Shown piece by piece: positions 1 to 8,129 of a stretch of 64,000 bases of DNA (within the stretch, counting starts at the first letter, position 1; each line of letters starts with the position of its first letter). Position numbers and translations under genes: made by a program. The stretch is from Nostocoides sp. HKS02 (GTDB lineage Bacteria > Actinomycetota > Actinomycetes > Actinomycetales > Dermatophilaceae). Where the stretch lies: positions 2,914,001 to 2,978,000 of the forward strand of contig NZ_CP046121.1 of NCBI RefSeq assembly GCF_009707485.1. The letters run 5' to 3'. Below the pieces are notes generated by a model. It had not been told where the DNA came from, did no database searches, and saw nothing but the letters and a program-made list of their open reading frames with translations.

Positions 1-462
1 CGAGGTTCCCGGGAACCCCTCCGTGAGGTCCAGCATGATTCGTTCGGCGAGCGTGTCCACCCCGTGGCGGTCCAGCGGATCGGCGCTGAGGTACGGGTCT
101 CGGTAATGGCCCGTGCCCAGAACGACGTTGACCCCTGTCTGGCGCGCGAGGTCGGCGAGCCCGAGCACGTTGTTGACCGAGCGACTCCCGCCGTCGGGAC
201 AACCGCTCGCGCTGGCACCGCCATACAGTCCCCGCGGGTCAGGGGAGGCCCCAGCGGTGAGCTCGGCAGTCGTCAGCTCGACGAGCGTGGTCCCGCCCAC
301 GCTGGCGAATGCCGCCAGCTCCGCGGCCATGACCGCGTGGTCGTTGAGCAAACCGTTGGCCCGGTCCTCGCTCAGCTCGTTAATGAAGATGTGCTCGTGT
401 GGTAACACGATCCCCAGGTCCTCTGCCTGGACAGGACCCGAGGTCGTCTGGACCGCCGTCAT
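1..462 (-). CDS. Phosphotriesterase-family metal hydrolase (N-terminal part)
   Basis: The reverse strand reads MTAVQTTSGPVQAEDLGIV and continues with HEHIF, the paired-histidine metal-binding motif near the N-terminus of the phosphotriesterase/amidohydrolase family, then VGGTTLVELT, LARQTGVNVV and GTGHYRDPY, which match the following family blocks. The gene leaves the window at base 1, so only about 154 residues are visible. Family members are cytosolic TIM-barrel enzymes that hydrolyse lactones, phosphotriesters or related esters; the substrate cannot be told here. The start is the ATG at 462; its ATGA overlaps the stop of a short upstream reading frame, suggesting translational coupling. 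It diverges from the IclR gene, a likely regulator. The family assignment is firm; the substrate is open. Confidence 0.85.
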   Translation of the reverse strand, partial: MTAVQTTSGPVQAEDLGIVLPHEHIFINELSEDRANGLLNDHAVMAAELAAFASVGGTTLVELTTAELTAGASPDPRGLYGGASASGCPDGGSRSVNNVLGLADLARQTGVNVVLGTGHYRDPYLSADPLDRHGVDTLAERIMLDLTEGFPGTS

Positions 463-599
463 ACCGACCTCGCGCGGAGCTGCTCATACTCGGCGAAGAG
501 GTCCCCGGGAGGAGCGAGGAGGGGCTCGATTGCCTGCCAGGCATGAGCGCTACCCAGGCTTGTTCATCATCGAAGACCTTCCAAGATGGCGTGCTCCAT
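461..599 (-). pseudogene. Broken short ORF upstream of the phosphotriesterase gene
   Basis: An ATG at 599 has a good GAGGAAC ribosome-binding site and reads MEHAILEGLR before two tandem TGA codons. The same frame then reopens and reads WQAIEPLLAPPGDLFAEYEQ to a TGA that overlaps the phosphotriesterase start. Between these, a different frame gives FDDEQAWV, which looks like natural protein sequence. The simplest reading is a roughly 45-residue leader gene of the same operon damaged by two small indels. I do not recognise the family, and chance cannot be excluded. Confidence 0.25.
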
Positions 600-744
600 G
601 GTTGTTCCTCTTCGTGTGAGACGGAGCTTTCGTTCACCGGCGTGGTTCGTATACATGAACCGGAGCCCGCAATGATGAACTAGTAGCCCGATGGTAAGTT
701 CGTGGTTCACGACGCGTCAAGACCTCGTTCAGGGGAGATCGGTC

Positions 745-1551
745 ATGGCAGAACTCGCCGAGAACGGCGCCGAACTCGCAGCACCGGAAGGGCGAACCGC
801 GGACCAGGTGAAGTCGGGCCATCGCACCCTGCTCATCCTCGAGGCGCTCGCCGCAGCGCCAGGCCCGATGGCCTTCACCGAGCTCCGGATTCAGCTGGGC
901 GTTCCCAAATCGAGCCTCCACGGTCTGCTCGGCACCCTGGTGGCCGCCAACTGGGTCACCATTGACGCGCGGACCGGGATGTATGGCGTTGGCCCCCGGT
1001 CGCTTCGGGTGGGCGCGGCCTACCTGGAACGAGACCCTGTAGTGATGGCGGCCAGCCCTCTGCTTGCACATCTGCGCAACCAACTGGACGAGACGGTGCA
1101 CCTGGCGCGCCTCGACGGTCCCGATGTCGTCTACCTGGTGAGCCAGGAGTCGAAGCATCACTTGCGCAGCGTCTCCCGGATTGGCCGTAGCCAGCCCGCC
1201 TACGCGACGTCCTTGGGGCAGGTTCTGTTGGCGCAGCGGTCGATCGACATCGTCAGGGGGCTACTGCCCCAGTCCATGACGCCGTTGACTGCGGACACGT
1301 TGACGTCCCCGCAAGGCCTCATCGAAGCCTTGGCTGCAGTCCGAGAACGCGGATGGGCCATCGAGCGGGGGCAAAACACGCCCGGACTGGGCTGTGTGGC
1401 AGTGGCCGTGCCGGGCCGTCACCCGGCGATCGATGCGATCAGCTGCTCCGTGCCGCTGAACCGGCTGACCGATGATCGCGTCGACCACATCGTCGATGCC
1501 CTTGTGGGCTGTGCGGGAGAAATCGCTCTGTCAGCTCCGGGGTCGTTCTGA
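745..1551 (+). CDS. IclR-family transcriptional regulator
   Basis: The 268-residue protein has the IclR layout: an N-terminal winged helix-turn-helix (about residues 25-85, with HRTLLILEAL and LGVPKSSLHGLLGTL) and a C-terminal ligand-binding domain (about 95-260, with LDETVHLARL, YATSLGQVLLAQ and GCVAVAVPG). The start at 745 is chosen for its AGGGGAG site eight bases upstream; an in-frame ATG at 691 lacks one and would add 18 unconserved residues. IclR proteins bind as dimers to promoters of catabolic genes and respond to a small metabolite. The divergent phosphotriesterase gene is the most likely target, through the 463-744 intergenic region. Confidence 0.9.
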   Translation: MAELAENGAELAAPEGRTADQVKSGHRTLLILEALAAAPGPMAFTELRIQLGVPKSSLHGLLGTLVAANWVTIDARTGMYGVGPRSLRVGAAYLERDPVVMAASPLLAHLRNQLDETVHLARLDGPDVVYLVSQESKHHLRSVSRIGRSQPAYATSLGQVLLAQRSIDIVRGLLPQSMTPLTADTLTSPQGLIEALAAVRERGWAIERGQNTPGLGCVAVAVPGRHPAIDAISCSVPLNRLTDDRVDHIVDALVGCAGEIALSAPGSF

Positions 1552-1675
1552 CGAGGGAAGCCCGGCTGTCCTTCGTCTGTACACCTACGACGGCCACTGA
1601 CAGGGTGACGTGCTCGACCGCAGGACCTGGGAGTACGAGCTCAGATGCGGGTGCGGCTGGGCGGCTCCACGTTGG

Positions 1676-1692
1676 TGTACCAAAGTAGAACA
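1676..1692. promoter_or_regulatory. Imperfect TGTCYCA dyad in repeat copy 1
   Basis: TGTACCAAAGTAGAACA resembles the better dyad at 8028-8044 between the AAA+ activator and the carboxylase operon (12 of 17 positions identical). It lies 35 bases upstream of the small ORF in the repeat. The assignment as an operator is inferred only from this similarity. Confidence 0.35.
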
Positions 1693-1727
1693 CTCCAGGC
1701 GCGTGATGGCGGCGGATCGTGGTGCGC

Positions 1728-1934
1728 ATGAACAGGAACCACCCCACCTGGCACCACTTCGCCCTAGTTGCCAGGACCGACCTTCACCACCCGAGAGTCT
1801 GCCGTAGCGCCTCGGGCACCTGGACCTGGAGGTGCGGTTGCGGGGGCGCCTCGCGCCGGACTGCTTCGTGCCCCTTCACGTGGCATGAGGCGTTCGCCGG
1901 TGCCCTCTACCACGCGCTGTCAGTCGCAGCCTGA
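1728..1934 (+). CDS. Small Cys/Trp-rich hypothetical protein, repeat copy 1
   Basis: The 68-residue product begins MNRNHPTWHHFALVARTD and contains the block TWTWRCGCGGAS. I do not recognise the family. Evidence that it is a real gene comes from the second copy at 17391-17597: of four substitutions inside the ORF, three are synonymous third-position changes and one is Ala to Val. An in-frame GTG at 1719 could be used instead; no strong ribosome-binding site favours either. The CxC pair could bind metal, but nothing else supports this. Confidence 0.45.
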   Translation: MNRNHPTWHHFALVARTDLHHPRVCRSASGTWTWRCGCGGASRRTASCPFTWHEAFAGALYHALSVAA

Positions 1935-2091
1935 GGATGCGACTGGCCACGATGCGCTGTGGTCTGGCCATCGTGGACGCCGGCGGCTGGCCGGAAACTG
2001 CTCTCTCGACCCCGGTGGGGGCCGTAGTCACTTCCGCCTGACCCGCCGGGAGGGTGAACCTCGCCGATGAAGTGACGGCGGCACGAACGTC

Positions 2092-2568
2092 TCAATCGGC
2101 AGTGTCGGAAGGGTCGGTACGGAAGAAGTTGGCAGCGGTGGGTGTCTCGAGCGAGGTAGGCACGTGGCGCAGGTGGACCTGGAGCAGCGCCTTGGCATCC
2201 TCTGCCTGGCGTCCTTTCATCGCCTCGAGAAGCATCCAATGCTCCAGATCGGACACGTTCCGCATTCCCGGGGTGAGGTTGAAGGCCGCCCGGTAGCGCT
2301 GGGCGACGTCGAGAAGTTGCTCGATCGTGCGCAGAAGTCGCGGCATAGGGAGCAGGCTGTACCACAACCAATGGAACTCTCGGTCCAACTTCAACCACTC
2401 CGGGCTGCCGTCCGGGACGTGGCTTATCTTCTGCAACAGTTGCTCCGCGGTGGCGATGTCGAACTCCGTCACTCGCTCCACGGCAAGCGCCATTGCCATG
2501 GGCTCGAGTGCCTCGCGCATTCGGTACACCTCGCGGAGCTCGGCGAAGTCCAGAGAGGCGACTCGGGC
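2092..2568 (-). pseudogene. Truncated GntR-family (FCD) regulator
   Basis: The reverse strand encodes ARVASLDFAELREVYRMREA followed by a clear FCD ligand-binding domain (HVPDGSPEWLKLDREFHWLW, RYRAAFNLTPGMRNVSDLEH, HLRHVP). FCD regulators normally have about 70 residues of winged helix-turn-helix before this point. Here the frame is closed by TGA at 2569-2571, and the DNA where the HTH should be is occupied by the start of the D-threonine-aldolase-like gene. The longest ATG-initiated ORF starts at 2529 and would be an FCD domain without a DNA-binding part. It probably once regulated the divergent neighbour and was truncated by rearrangement. Confidence 0.65.
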
Positions 2569-2628
2569 TCAAGGCAGCGGCCAAGGTCGCCGAGCTGCGA
2601 GACCCGAACTGGCTGCCCAGGCGTAGCG

Positions 2629-3960
2629 ATGAGTAATGGAGGTCCCCAGCCGGGTGACACCGTGAGTCCCGAGCAGCGATTGGACCTGCGGCGCATCCTG
2701 GAGCTGCCCATCGACGAGCAGTACAAGGGTTTCCCGCGCACCGACCCGCCGCTACGCATCTCGGACGTTGCAACGCAGCAATGGAACGCGTTGGAGGCGC
2801 CGTTCAGCACGCCGCTCATGGTGTTGAAGAACGATGCTCTTCGGCACAACATCCACGTGATGCGTGACTACTGTGCGCGGCACGGCCTTAGCCTCGCACC
2901 CCACTGCAAGACCCCGCTGTCCCCGCAACTTGCTCAACTGCAGTTGGAGGCTGACGCGTGGGCCCTCACGGTTGCGAATGTCGACCAAGCCCGCGTTCTC
3001 CGCCGGACTGGAGTCGCCAGACTGCTCATCGCCAACGAGGTCGTGGACAAGGCGTCGGCCCACTGGCTGGCAGAGGAGATGCGTCGCGACCCTAACCTCG
3101 AGATGTTCTGTCTCGTCGACTCCGTGGAGGGCGCTCGCCTGCTACACGAACAGCTAGCCGCGTGGAGACCACGGCGACCGCTCCCTGTGCTCCTTGAGCT
3201 CGGCATACCCGGCGGCCGTTGTGGTTGTCGGACCGTGGACGACGCCCTGCATGTCGCTGACGCGGTGGCGACGCTAGACACCCTGGCACTGGCCGGAGTG
3301 GAGGTATACGAGAACCTCTTTCCCCTCGGGAACGTCGATCACAACATCACAGACATCACCGCCCTGATGTCACAGTTCCGCGAGCTGACACGGCGGCTGG
3401 ATGAACGCGGTGCGTTCACGTCAAGGAGCGAGATCCTCCTGACCGGTGGCGGCAGCATGTGGTTCGACCTTGTGGTTGAGGGCCTCGACGACCTGCACTC
3501 CTTGTCAAAACCCGTGCGGAAGGTCTTGAGAGCGGGCGCGTACCTGACCCACGATGCGGCCAACTACGCGGAGTACTCACCGCTGGGGAGGCGCAACATC
3601 GGGGAAGGCGCCCTGCGTCAGGGCCTTGAGCTCTGGGCGCGGGTCATGTCCACGCCCGAGCCCGGTCTAGCGATTCTCGACTTCGGGAAGCGGGACGCAG
3701 CGCATGATCGTGGCTTTCCCATCCCCTTCGCGGGAAGGATCCGACAGCTCTTCCAGACGCTCAGCCCCAACGAGTACGAGGTGCTCCATCTGAACGACCC
3801 TCACGCCCGACTCCGTACGCCCCATCCCTCGGAGCTACGGGTGGGCGACCTCGTTGGCTGTCACATCTCCCACCCGTGCACATCCTTCGACAACTGGCGT
3901 CTCGTCCCCTTGGTCAACGACGACTACACGGTCGTCGACGCCATCCGCTCGTTCCTGTAA
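2629..3960 (+). CDS. D-threonine aldolase / D-serine dehydratase-like PLP enzyme
   Basis: The 443-residue protein has the alanine-racemase-like N-terminal barrel with the PLP lysine in LAPHCKTP (about residue 88) and, near the C-terminus, HISHPCTSFDNW, the metal-binding His/Cys block of the D-serine-dehydratase-like domain. Known members are cytosolic PLP- and metal-dependent enzymes that cleave or deaminate D-beta-hydroxy amino acids. GIPGGRCGCR and LTGGGSMWF are further family blocks. The ATG at 2629 gives the expected length; the open frame continues to 2164 but that part overlaps the opposite-strand GntR remnant and is not conserved. No strong ribosome-binding site is seen. The substrate is inferred only at family level. 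Confidence 0.82.
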   Translation: MSNGGPQPGDTVSPEQRLDLRRILELPIDEQYKGFPRTDPPLRISDVATQQWNALEAPFSTPLMVLKNDALRHNIHVMRDYCARHGLSLAPHCKTPLSPQLAQLQLEADAWALTVANVDQARVLRRTGVARLLIANEVVDKASAHWLAEEMRRDPNLEMFCLVDSVEGARLLHEQLAAWRPRRPLPVLLELGIPGGRCGCRTVDDALHVADAVATLDTLALAGVEVYENLFPLGNVDHNITDITALMSQFRELTRRLDERGAFTSRSEILLTGGGSMWFDLVVEGLDDLHSLSKPVRKVLRAGAYLTHDAANYAEYSPLGRRNIGEGALRQGLELWARVMSTPEPGLAILDFGKRDAAHDRGFPIPFAGRIRQLFQTLSPNEYEVLHLNDPHARLRTPHPSELRVGDLVGCHISHPCTSFDNWRLVPLVNDDYTVVDAIRSFL

Positions 3961-4663
3961 CCGGCTTCCCATTTCAGTTGCGCCTTGTGAGCACCGTGAA
4001 ACGTGCGGGGTCGGCGATTGCTTGAGAACCGAGGCCAACGCTGAACATCCAACGTCGCTGAAGCCCAGGAATGGGCTATACGCCAATTGGTCGTTACGCC
4101 CTGACCTACGATCTCATATCGGCATTAGGGCATCGATCCCGATGACCCCAACGAGGATTTCAACGGCTATCGATCCTCCCAGACGGACGCGACGGTCAAA
4201 TGGCCCCTACATGGTGGTGGCACCGGCGGCAGGGCCACGCAGCTCAGGAGTAGCACGGCTGTCCAGAGGAAGTCGTCTCGGGTAAGGGCCTCGATGGTGC
4301 GGCCGACGTACGCCTCGGCTTCGGCAACGCGCCCGTACGGGTCTCAAATTGGGACACCTCGATCCTAAAGTCCATTCCCACACTGGTGACACGGTGCATA
4401 GGCACTCCCCGGGAGACGGGCGGAACAGTAAGGGCCGAGTTACGGCTAGAGAGACGTCGGGAGAGATCGTGAACAGGTTCGCCTACGGGCTTATGGATGG
4501 CCAGGTTTTCGCGTGGCAGGTTCGACACATCACGTGGTGCAGCGTCTGTGAGGAGCGGGAGAGCACGTCCCGGTGCGGTCTGTGCGCACGCTGTGATGCA
4601 GACTCGAGGCTGCTGGTGCTCAGCGCGCTGGGAGCAGTGCCAGAGCCCTGAATCGAGATGTGC
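3961..4663. other. Gene-free convergent gap of about 700 bases
   Basis: This lies between the ends of the D-threonine-aldolase-like gene and the MFS gene. Short ORFs of up to 143 codons exist on both strands, but none has a ribosome-binding site or a recognisable sequence. The only structured element noticed is the dyad at 4340-4356. A regulatory dyad between two converging gene ends suggests that a promoter and its gene were lost here. Confidence 0.5.
4340..4356. promoter_or_regulatory. TGTCYCA-type dyad in the convergent gap
   Basis: GGTCTCAAATTGGGACA differs from the dyad TGTCTCAAAGTGGGACA at 8028-8044 at only two positions. No gene start lies within 250 bases in either direction, so it may be a relic site. 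Confidence 0.4.
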
Positions 4664-5956
4664 TCACGCTCGACTGGACCGAAGCTCTCCGCCGGCAGCC
4701 GTGCTGGTCCGGTGGCCCTCGCGCTCAGTCAGAAGCAGGACCATCCGCGCGCTGATTACGAGTGCGACTGAGACGAGAAGGACGAAGGCGAGCATGGTGT
4801 AGCGGGCGGCCACGAACTGCGTGGCGACCCCCAGGGCGAGGACAGGCACCGAGAGGCCGACGTATGCGCCGAGGAAGTAGCCCGCCAGTACCTCGGCACG
4901 TGCCCCGCGTGGAGCGCTCGACCCGGCAACGGTCAACGCGCCTCGAAAGACCAGGCCGCCGCCAGCTCCGGTGACGACGCCCCCGACCGCGAAGAGCCCC
5001 AGACTCGGGAGCCACATCCCCGCGACCAGCATCACGAGGCCGGTGATGAGCAGGGACAGGCCGACATGCAGCATGTGCCGTAGTCCCAGACGGCTCAGGG
5101 CCACTTGGGCCACGGCGCCGGAGGCGAAGACCACGAACGCCATCGCACCGGCGAGTGCATGCGAGGTCTCATGCAGCGTCCCAGCGAGGAAACTGGGCAC
5201 CAGGGAGTTGAACACTCCGAAGACCGCGAACGACGCGAGGCCGCCGGCTGTCGCCGCGAAGAAGACGCGCCGCGCGGCAGCTGGCACCGCGATCTGCTGG
5301 GGCCGCCACCGGGGCGCGGGCACCGGTCGGTCGGTGGTTTCCGGTGACAGCGCTACCAGAAGTGCGAGCATGAGCAGCAAGGCTCCGAACACGTAGTACG
5401 GCAGCCGCAGGGGCTGTGGCGCGAACTGAGCGAGGAGCCCGGCGATCAGTGGGCCGACGCCGATGCCGCCGAGATTCGCGGCTGTCGCCACCACCTGCCC
5501 GCGGCGTTCGCCGCGCTGTGCGGCTGACGTGCCGACATGCAGTTCGGAGATGTATGCCGTCGCAGTCGCCGTGGTCAGCCCTATCGACAGACCGGAGATC
5601 ACCCTGGCCAGAAGAAGTCCTGGCAGGCTCGGTGCCACGACGAAGATCGCTGCGGCGAGAACGTTCGCCAGGAGGGACGGGACCAAGACCCGCTTGCGGC
5701 CGACCCAGTCCGAGATGTGCCCTCCGAGGAAAAGGCTCCCGATGACGCCCACGGCGTAGACCGCGTACACGACGGTGATCGTGATAGTCGAGAAGTGGTC
5801 GCGCTGCTGGTAAAGCACATAGAGCGGGGCTGGGACGGCCGAGAAGCCCATGTTGACCAAGAAGGCAGCGGCAGCCACCCAGAAGCCGAACGAGTGGTGG
5901 CGTGCGGAGGCGGGGGGACGTCTCGTCCCAGATGTGGACGGTGCCGAGATGGTCAC
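4664..5956 (-). CDS. MFS transporter
   Basis: The product (about 430 residues) has twelve predicted hydrophobic segments and the major facilitator signature between helices 2 and 3 (GGHISDWVGRKRVLVPS, about residues 65-81), plus a second-half repeat starting near PAAARRVFFAAT. It is an inner-membrane secondary transporter of the sugar/drug proton antiporter type; cargo is unknown. The GTG at 5956 is preferred because AAGGGAG lies five bases upstream; an in-frame GTG at 5986 would add ten residues. A 38-bp element upstream (6001-6038) is shared with the VIT-like/LysR intergenic region, hinting at control by that LysR protein. Confidence 0.82.
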   Translation of the reverse strand: MTISAPSTSGTRRPPASARHHSFGFWVAAAAFLVNMGFSAVPAPLYVLYQQRDHFSTITITVVYAVYAVGVIGSLFLGGHISDWVGRKRVLVPSLLANVLAAAIFVVAPSLPGLLLARVISGLSIGLTTATATAYISELHVGTSAAQRGERRGQVVATAANLGGIGVGPLIAGLLAQFAPQPLRLPYYVFGALLLMLALLVALSPETTDRPVPAPRWRPQQIAVPAAARRVFFAATAGGLASFAVFGVFNSLVPSFLAGTLHETSHALAGAMAFVVFASGAVAQVALSRLGLRHMLHVGLSLLITGLVMLVAGMWLPSLGLFAVGGVVTGAGGGLVFRGALTVAGSSAPRGARAEVLAGYFLGAYVGLSVPVLALGVATQFVAARYTMLAFVLLVSVALVISARMVLLLTEREGHRTSTAAGGELRSSRA

Positions 5957-6000
5957 AAGGGCTCCCTTGGTCGTGGTTCCTTCCACGATCCAGGGCTCCA

Positions 6001-6038
6001 GTTATGCTGTCCAACGAAGATATTAGATATCTGTCATC
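6001..6038 (-). promoter_or_regulatory. Upstream element shared with 29079-29116
   Basis: These 38 bases match 29079-29116 at 34 positions: 18 identical (GTTATGCTGTCCAACGAA), a variable middle and 13 identical (GATATCTGTCATC). Both copies lie in the same orientation just upstream of a leftward gene. The core here contains AGATATNNNATATCT-type symmetry as expected of a LysR-type site. Role inferred from conservation and position. Confidence 0.5.
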
Positions 6039-6093
6039 TATCACAAGCATGAAAACGCCGCCACCAGGCCCCGCCGTCGGCGGCGGGGGGGCG

Positions 6094-7956
6094 TCAGATG
6101 GTGGTGATGCCGAACTGCTTGAGCTTTCGGTAGAGCGACGAGCGTGCCAGACCGAGCGCCTTGGCGGCCTGCAGCCGATTTCCGCCGGCGGCCTGGAGGG
6201 CGGCGATTATCGCGTCCCGCTCCGCCTGCTCGATGGTGGTCAGCGTGCGACGGGCGGTGGTGTGGCAGTACCCGGGGAGATCCTGCTCTTCGATGGCACC
6301 AACCGGCCTCTTCAGGAGGGCGCTCGACAGCGCCTCGGAGAGCTGACTGACGTTTCGTGGCCATGCATACCGTGTGATCAGGCGCAGCGCGACTGGAGTC
6401 AGGCGCACGTCGCGATGGGGGGCCAGGTCGGCGAGCAACCGCTCGACCAGGGAGCCAATGTCAGCCGTCCGATGACGCAGTGGGGGCACCGTGACCGCCG
6501 TCTGGAAGAACGGCAGCAGCTCACGGAACGGCAGCTCCGAGTCGAGGCTCGCGTCCGACAGTGTGGCCGCCACATACACGGGCAGGTCGGTCTCGACGGC
6601 CGCCATCATGAAAGTCGCTAGGCGCTCGACGCCTTCGGTGGTCAGCTCGTCGATGTTGCGGAAGATATAGAGCGTCGGCCTTGTCGTGACCTGCAGCGCC
6701 TCCTCCGCTTCGACATACCCCGTGCGGGAGATCTGGGCCGCGTCGAACCGCAAGCTCCGTCCACCGTCGTGGACGGCGTGGTAGAGCTCGGTCAGCAACG
6801 TGAGCTTGCCGCACCCTGACTCGCCCATGACCAACAGCGGTGCTCGTTCGCGGAGGGCGCCCTCGATCTTGTGAACTGCCACCCGCCATGACGGTGTCCT
6901 CCCCTCAGCGATGGGGGTGCGCTTGAGCGGGAGACGCTCGATGAGCCCACGGTCCTGAGGCCAGCTGAGCGCGCCAGGGGCGGGCAGCACGTAGTCCTGC
7001 AGGCTCGGGCCGGTCGCCGGCAGGTCGGTCAGGAGGGTGATGACGAGCACCATGCCAGCGATGTCCTTGCCGACCATGATCCGCGAGCCCCGCAGCCTAA
7101 ACGACTTTCCGGAGTCGAGCTCCACGCGGTCGTCAGGCGCGTCGTGCCGGACCATCAGGAAACGCGCGTGCTCCTGAAGGACTGCCTGTTCCTCAGTGTC
7201 GAGGAGCAGCTGGGCGGCGGCGTTCATCATGACGAGGCTCTGGCCAACTGCCATCACAGCCTCGTGGGAACGGGCGTCCACCCGCAGGTAGGTCTCGAAG
7301 AGCGCCTGCTGGCACTGGCTGTGGTCAGCCACCAAGCTCTGCTCGATGTTTCGGGCCGCGGATCGGACGAGCGAGTGCATCAGCGGACTGGAGTGCTCGG
7401 TGAGGCAGGTGACGTCCAGCACGCCTTCGACGCGACCTGTTACAGGGTCGCGAATGGCGGCTCCAGCGCACGCAAACGGCTGCAGGACATCGACATAGTG
7501 CTCGGCACCCACAATTTGGACCGACGCGCCTGACTCCAGCACGGTGCCGATGCCGTTCGTCCCGGCTTCGTTCTCTGCATAGCCGAAACCTTGGGCCAGC
7601 GACACGCGGTCGAGGAGGAGGCCGATGGTGCGAGAGGTGTCGACGCGGCTGATGACCCGCGCACGACTGTCCGTGAGCACGATGCTCAAAGCGAGGTCTG
7701 CGGTCTCCTCGCTGATCCTCTGGATGATCGGCTCGGCACAGCGGACGAGCCGCGACCGGACGTCGAGATCCTGGAAGTACCTGACCTTCAGCCCGTGGCT
7801 CGTGAGTCCTGCCGAGGCGCTGCGACGCCACGAGGCGGCGACGTGGTCCGGGACCCCAGCCAAGCTTCGCTCGCCCGTACTGAGGAAGTCAGCGCGCGCG
7901 GCCGCGATGGTCAGCCGCCGATCGCCGGTATCTCCCGAGACTCTCGAGTCGTCCAT
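6094..7956 (-). CDS. GAF-AAA+-Fis transcriptional activator (AcoR/MimR type)
   Basis: The 620-residue protein has an N-terminal GAF-type sensory region (about 60-210, with NEAGTNGIGT), a central AAA+ domain (about 340-550, Walker A GESGCGK at 378-384) and a C-terminal Fis-type helix-turn-helix (NRLQAAKALGLARSSLYRKL). The GAFTGA loop used to contact sigma-54 is absent and the Walker A motif has Lys-Leu where Lys-Glu or Lys-Thr is usual. This fits the sigma-54-independent actinobacterial members of the family, several of which activate ketone and alkane oxidation operons. ATG 7956 has a strong AAGGAGGTG site. The gene diverges from the carboxylase operon, with a near-perfect dyad (8028-8044) between them, so it is the likely activator of that operon. 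Confidence 0.85.
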   Translation of the reverse strand: MDDSRVSGDTGDRRLTIAAARADFLSTGERSLAGVPDHVAASWRRSASAGLTSHGLKVRYFQDLDVRSRLVRCAEPIIQRISEETADLALSIVLTDSRARVISRVDTSRTIGLLLDRVSLAQGFGYAENEAGTNGIGTVLESGASVQIVGAEHYVDVLQPFACAGAAIRDPVTGRVEGVLDVTCLTEHSSPLMHSLVRSAARNIEQSLVADHSQCQQALFETYLRVDARSHEAVMAVGQSLVMMNAAAQLLLDTEEQAVLQEHARFLMVRHDAPDDRVELDSGKSFRLRGSRIMVGKDIAGMVLVITLLTDLPATGPSLQDYVLPAPGALSWPQDRGLIERLPLKRTPIAEGRTPSWRVAVHKIEGALRERAPLLVMGESGCGKLTLLTELYHAVHDGGRSLRFDAAQISRTGYVEAEEALQVTTRPTLYIFRNIDELTTEGVERLATFMMAAVETDLPVYVAATLSDASLDSELPFRELLPFFQTAVTVPPLRHRTADIGSLVERLLADLAPHRDVRLTPVALRLITRYAWPRNVSQLSEALSSALLKRPVGAIEEQDLPGYCHTTARRTLTTIEQAERDAIIAALQAAGGNRLQAAKALGLARSSLYRKLKQFGITTI

Positions 7957-8027
7957 GGGAGTGCACCTCCTTGTGCGTCCGCTCGTCACATCCTCTCGCA
8001 CTACCGCCCCGATGAACCCGACCCCGG

Positions 8028-8044
8028 TGTCTCAAAGTGGGACA
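8028..8044. promoter_or_regulatory. TGTCTCA-N3-TGGGACA activator-binding dyad
   Basis: TGTCTCAAAGTGGGACA is an inverted repeat with one mismatched base pair in the arms, located about 70 bases upstream of both divergent starts (7956 leftward and 8130 rightward). Regulators of the GAF-AAA-Fis type bind such dyads as upstream activating sequences. The assignment to this activator is inferred from position. Confidence 0.6.
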
Positions 8045-8129
8045 CCCGGCCCCCCTGGGACAGCGGCCACAGTGATCCGAACGGGCTGACGCCGGCCCCC
8101 GAGACCGGCCCACGACTCAAGGGAGAGTC

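Larger units (their letters stand above)
1667..1936 (+). repeat. 270-bp direct repeat, copy 1
   Basis: This stretch matches 17330-17599 in the same orientation with six mismatches, two near the left end (1674, 1679) and four in the last 40 bases. It carries a small ORF (1728-1934) and near its left end a copy of the TGTCYCA-N3-TGGGACA-like dyad. No transposase, terminal inverted repeats or target duplication are visible, so it is described only as a long direct repeat. Just upstream (about 1617-1676) is a weakly related reading TWEYELRCGCGWAAPRW, similar to TWTWRCGCGGAS inside the repeat ORF, perhaps a fragment of a further diverged copy. Confidence 0.9.

Noticed and set aside
1667..1936. Insertion sequence with transposase
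   Set aside because: The repeat has no terminal inverted repeats, no target duplication and its ORF is too short to be a transposase.
2164..2628. N-terminal extension of the D-threonine-aldolase-like gene
   Set aside because: The extension is the antisense of the GntR remnant and the protein already has full family length from 2629.
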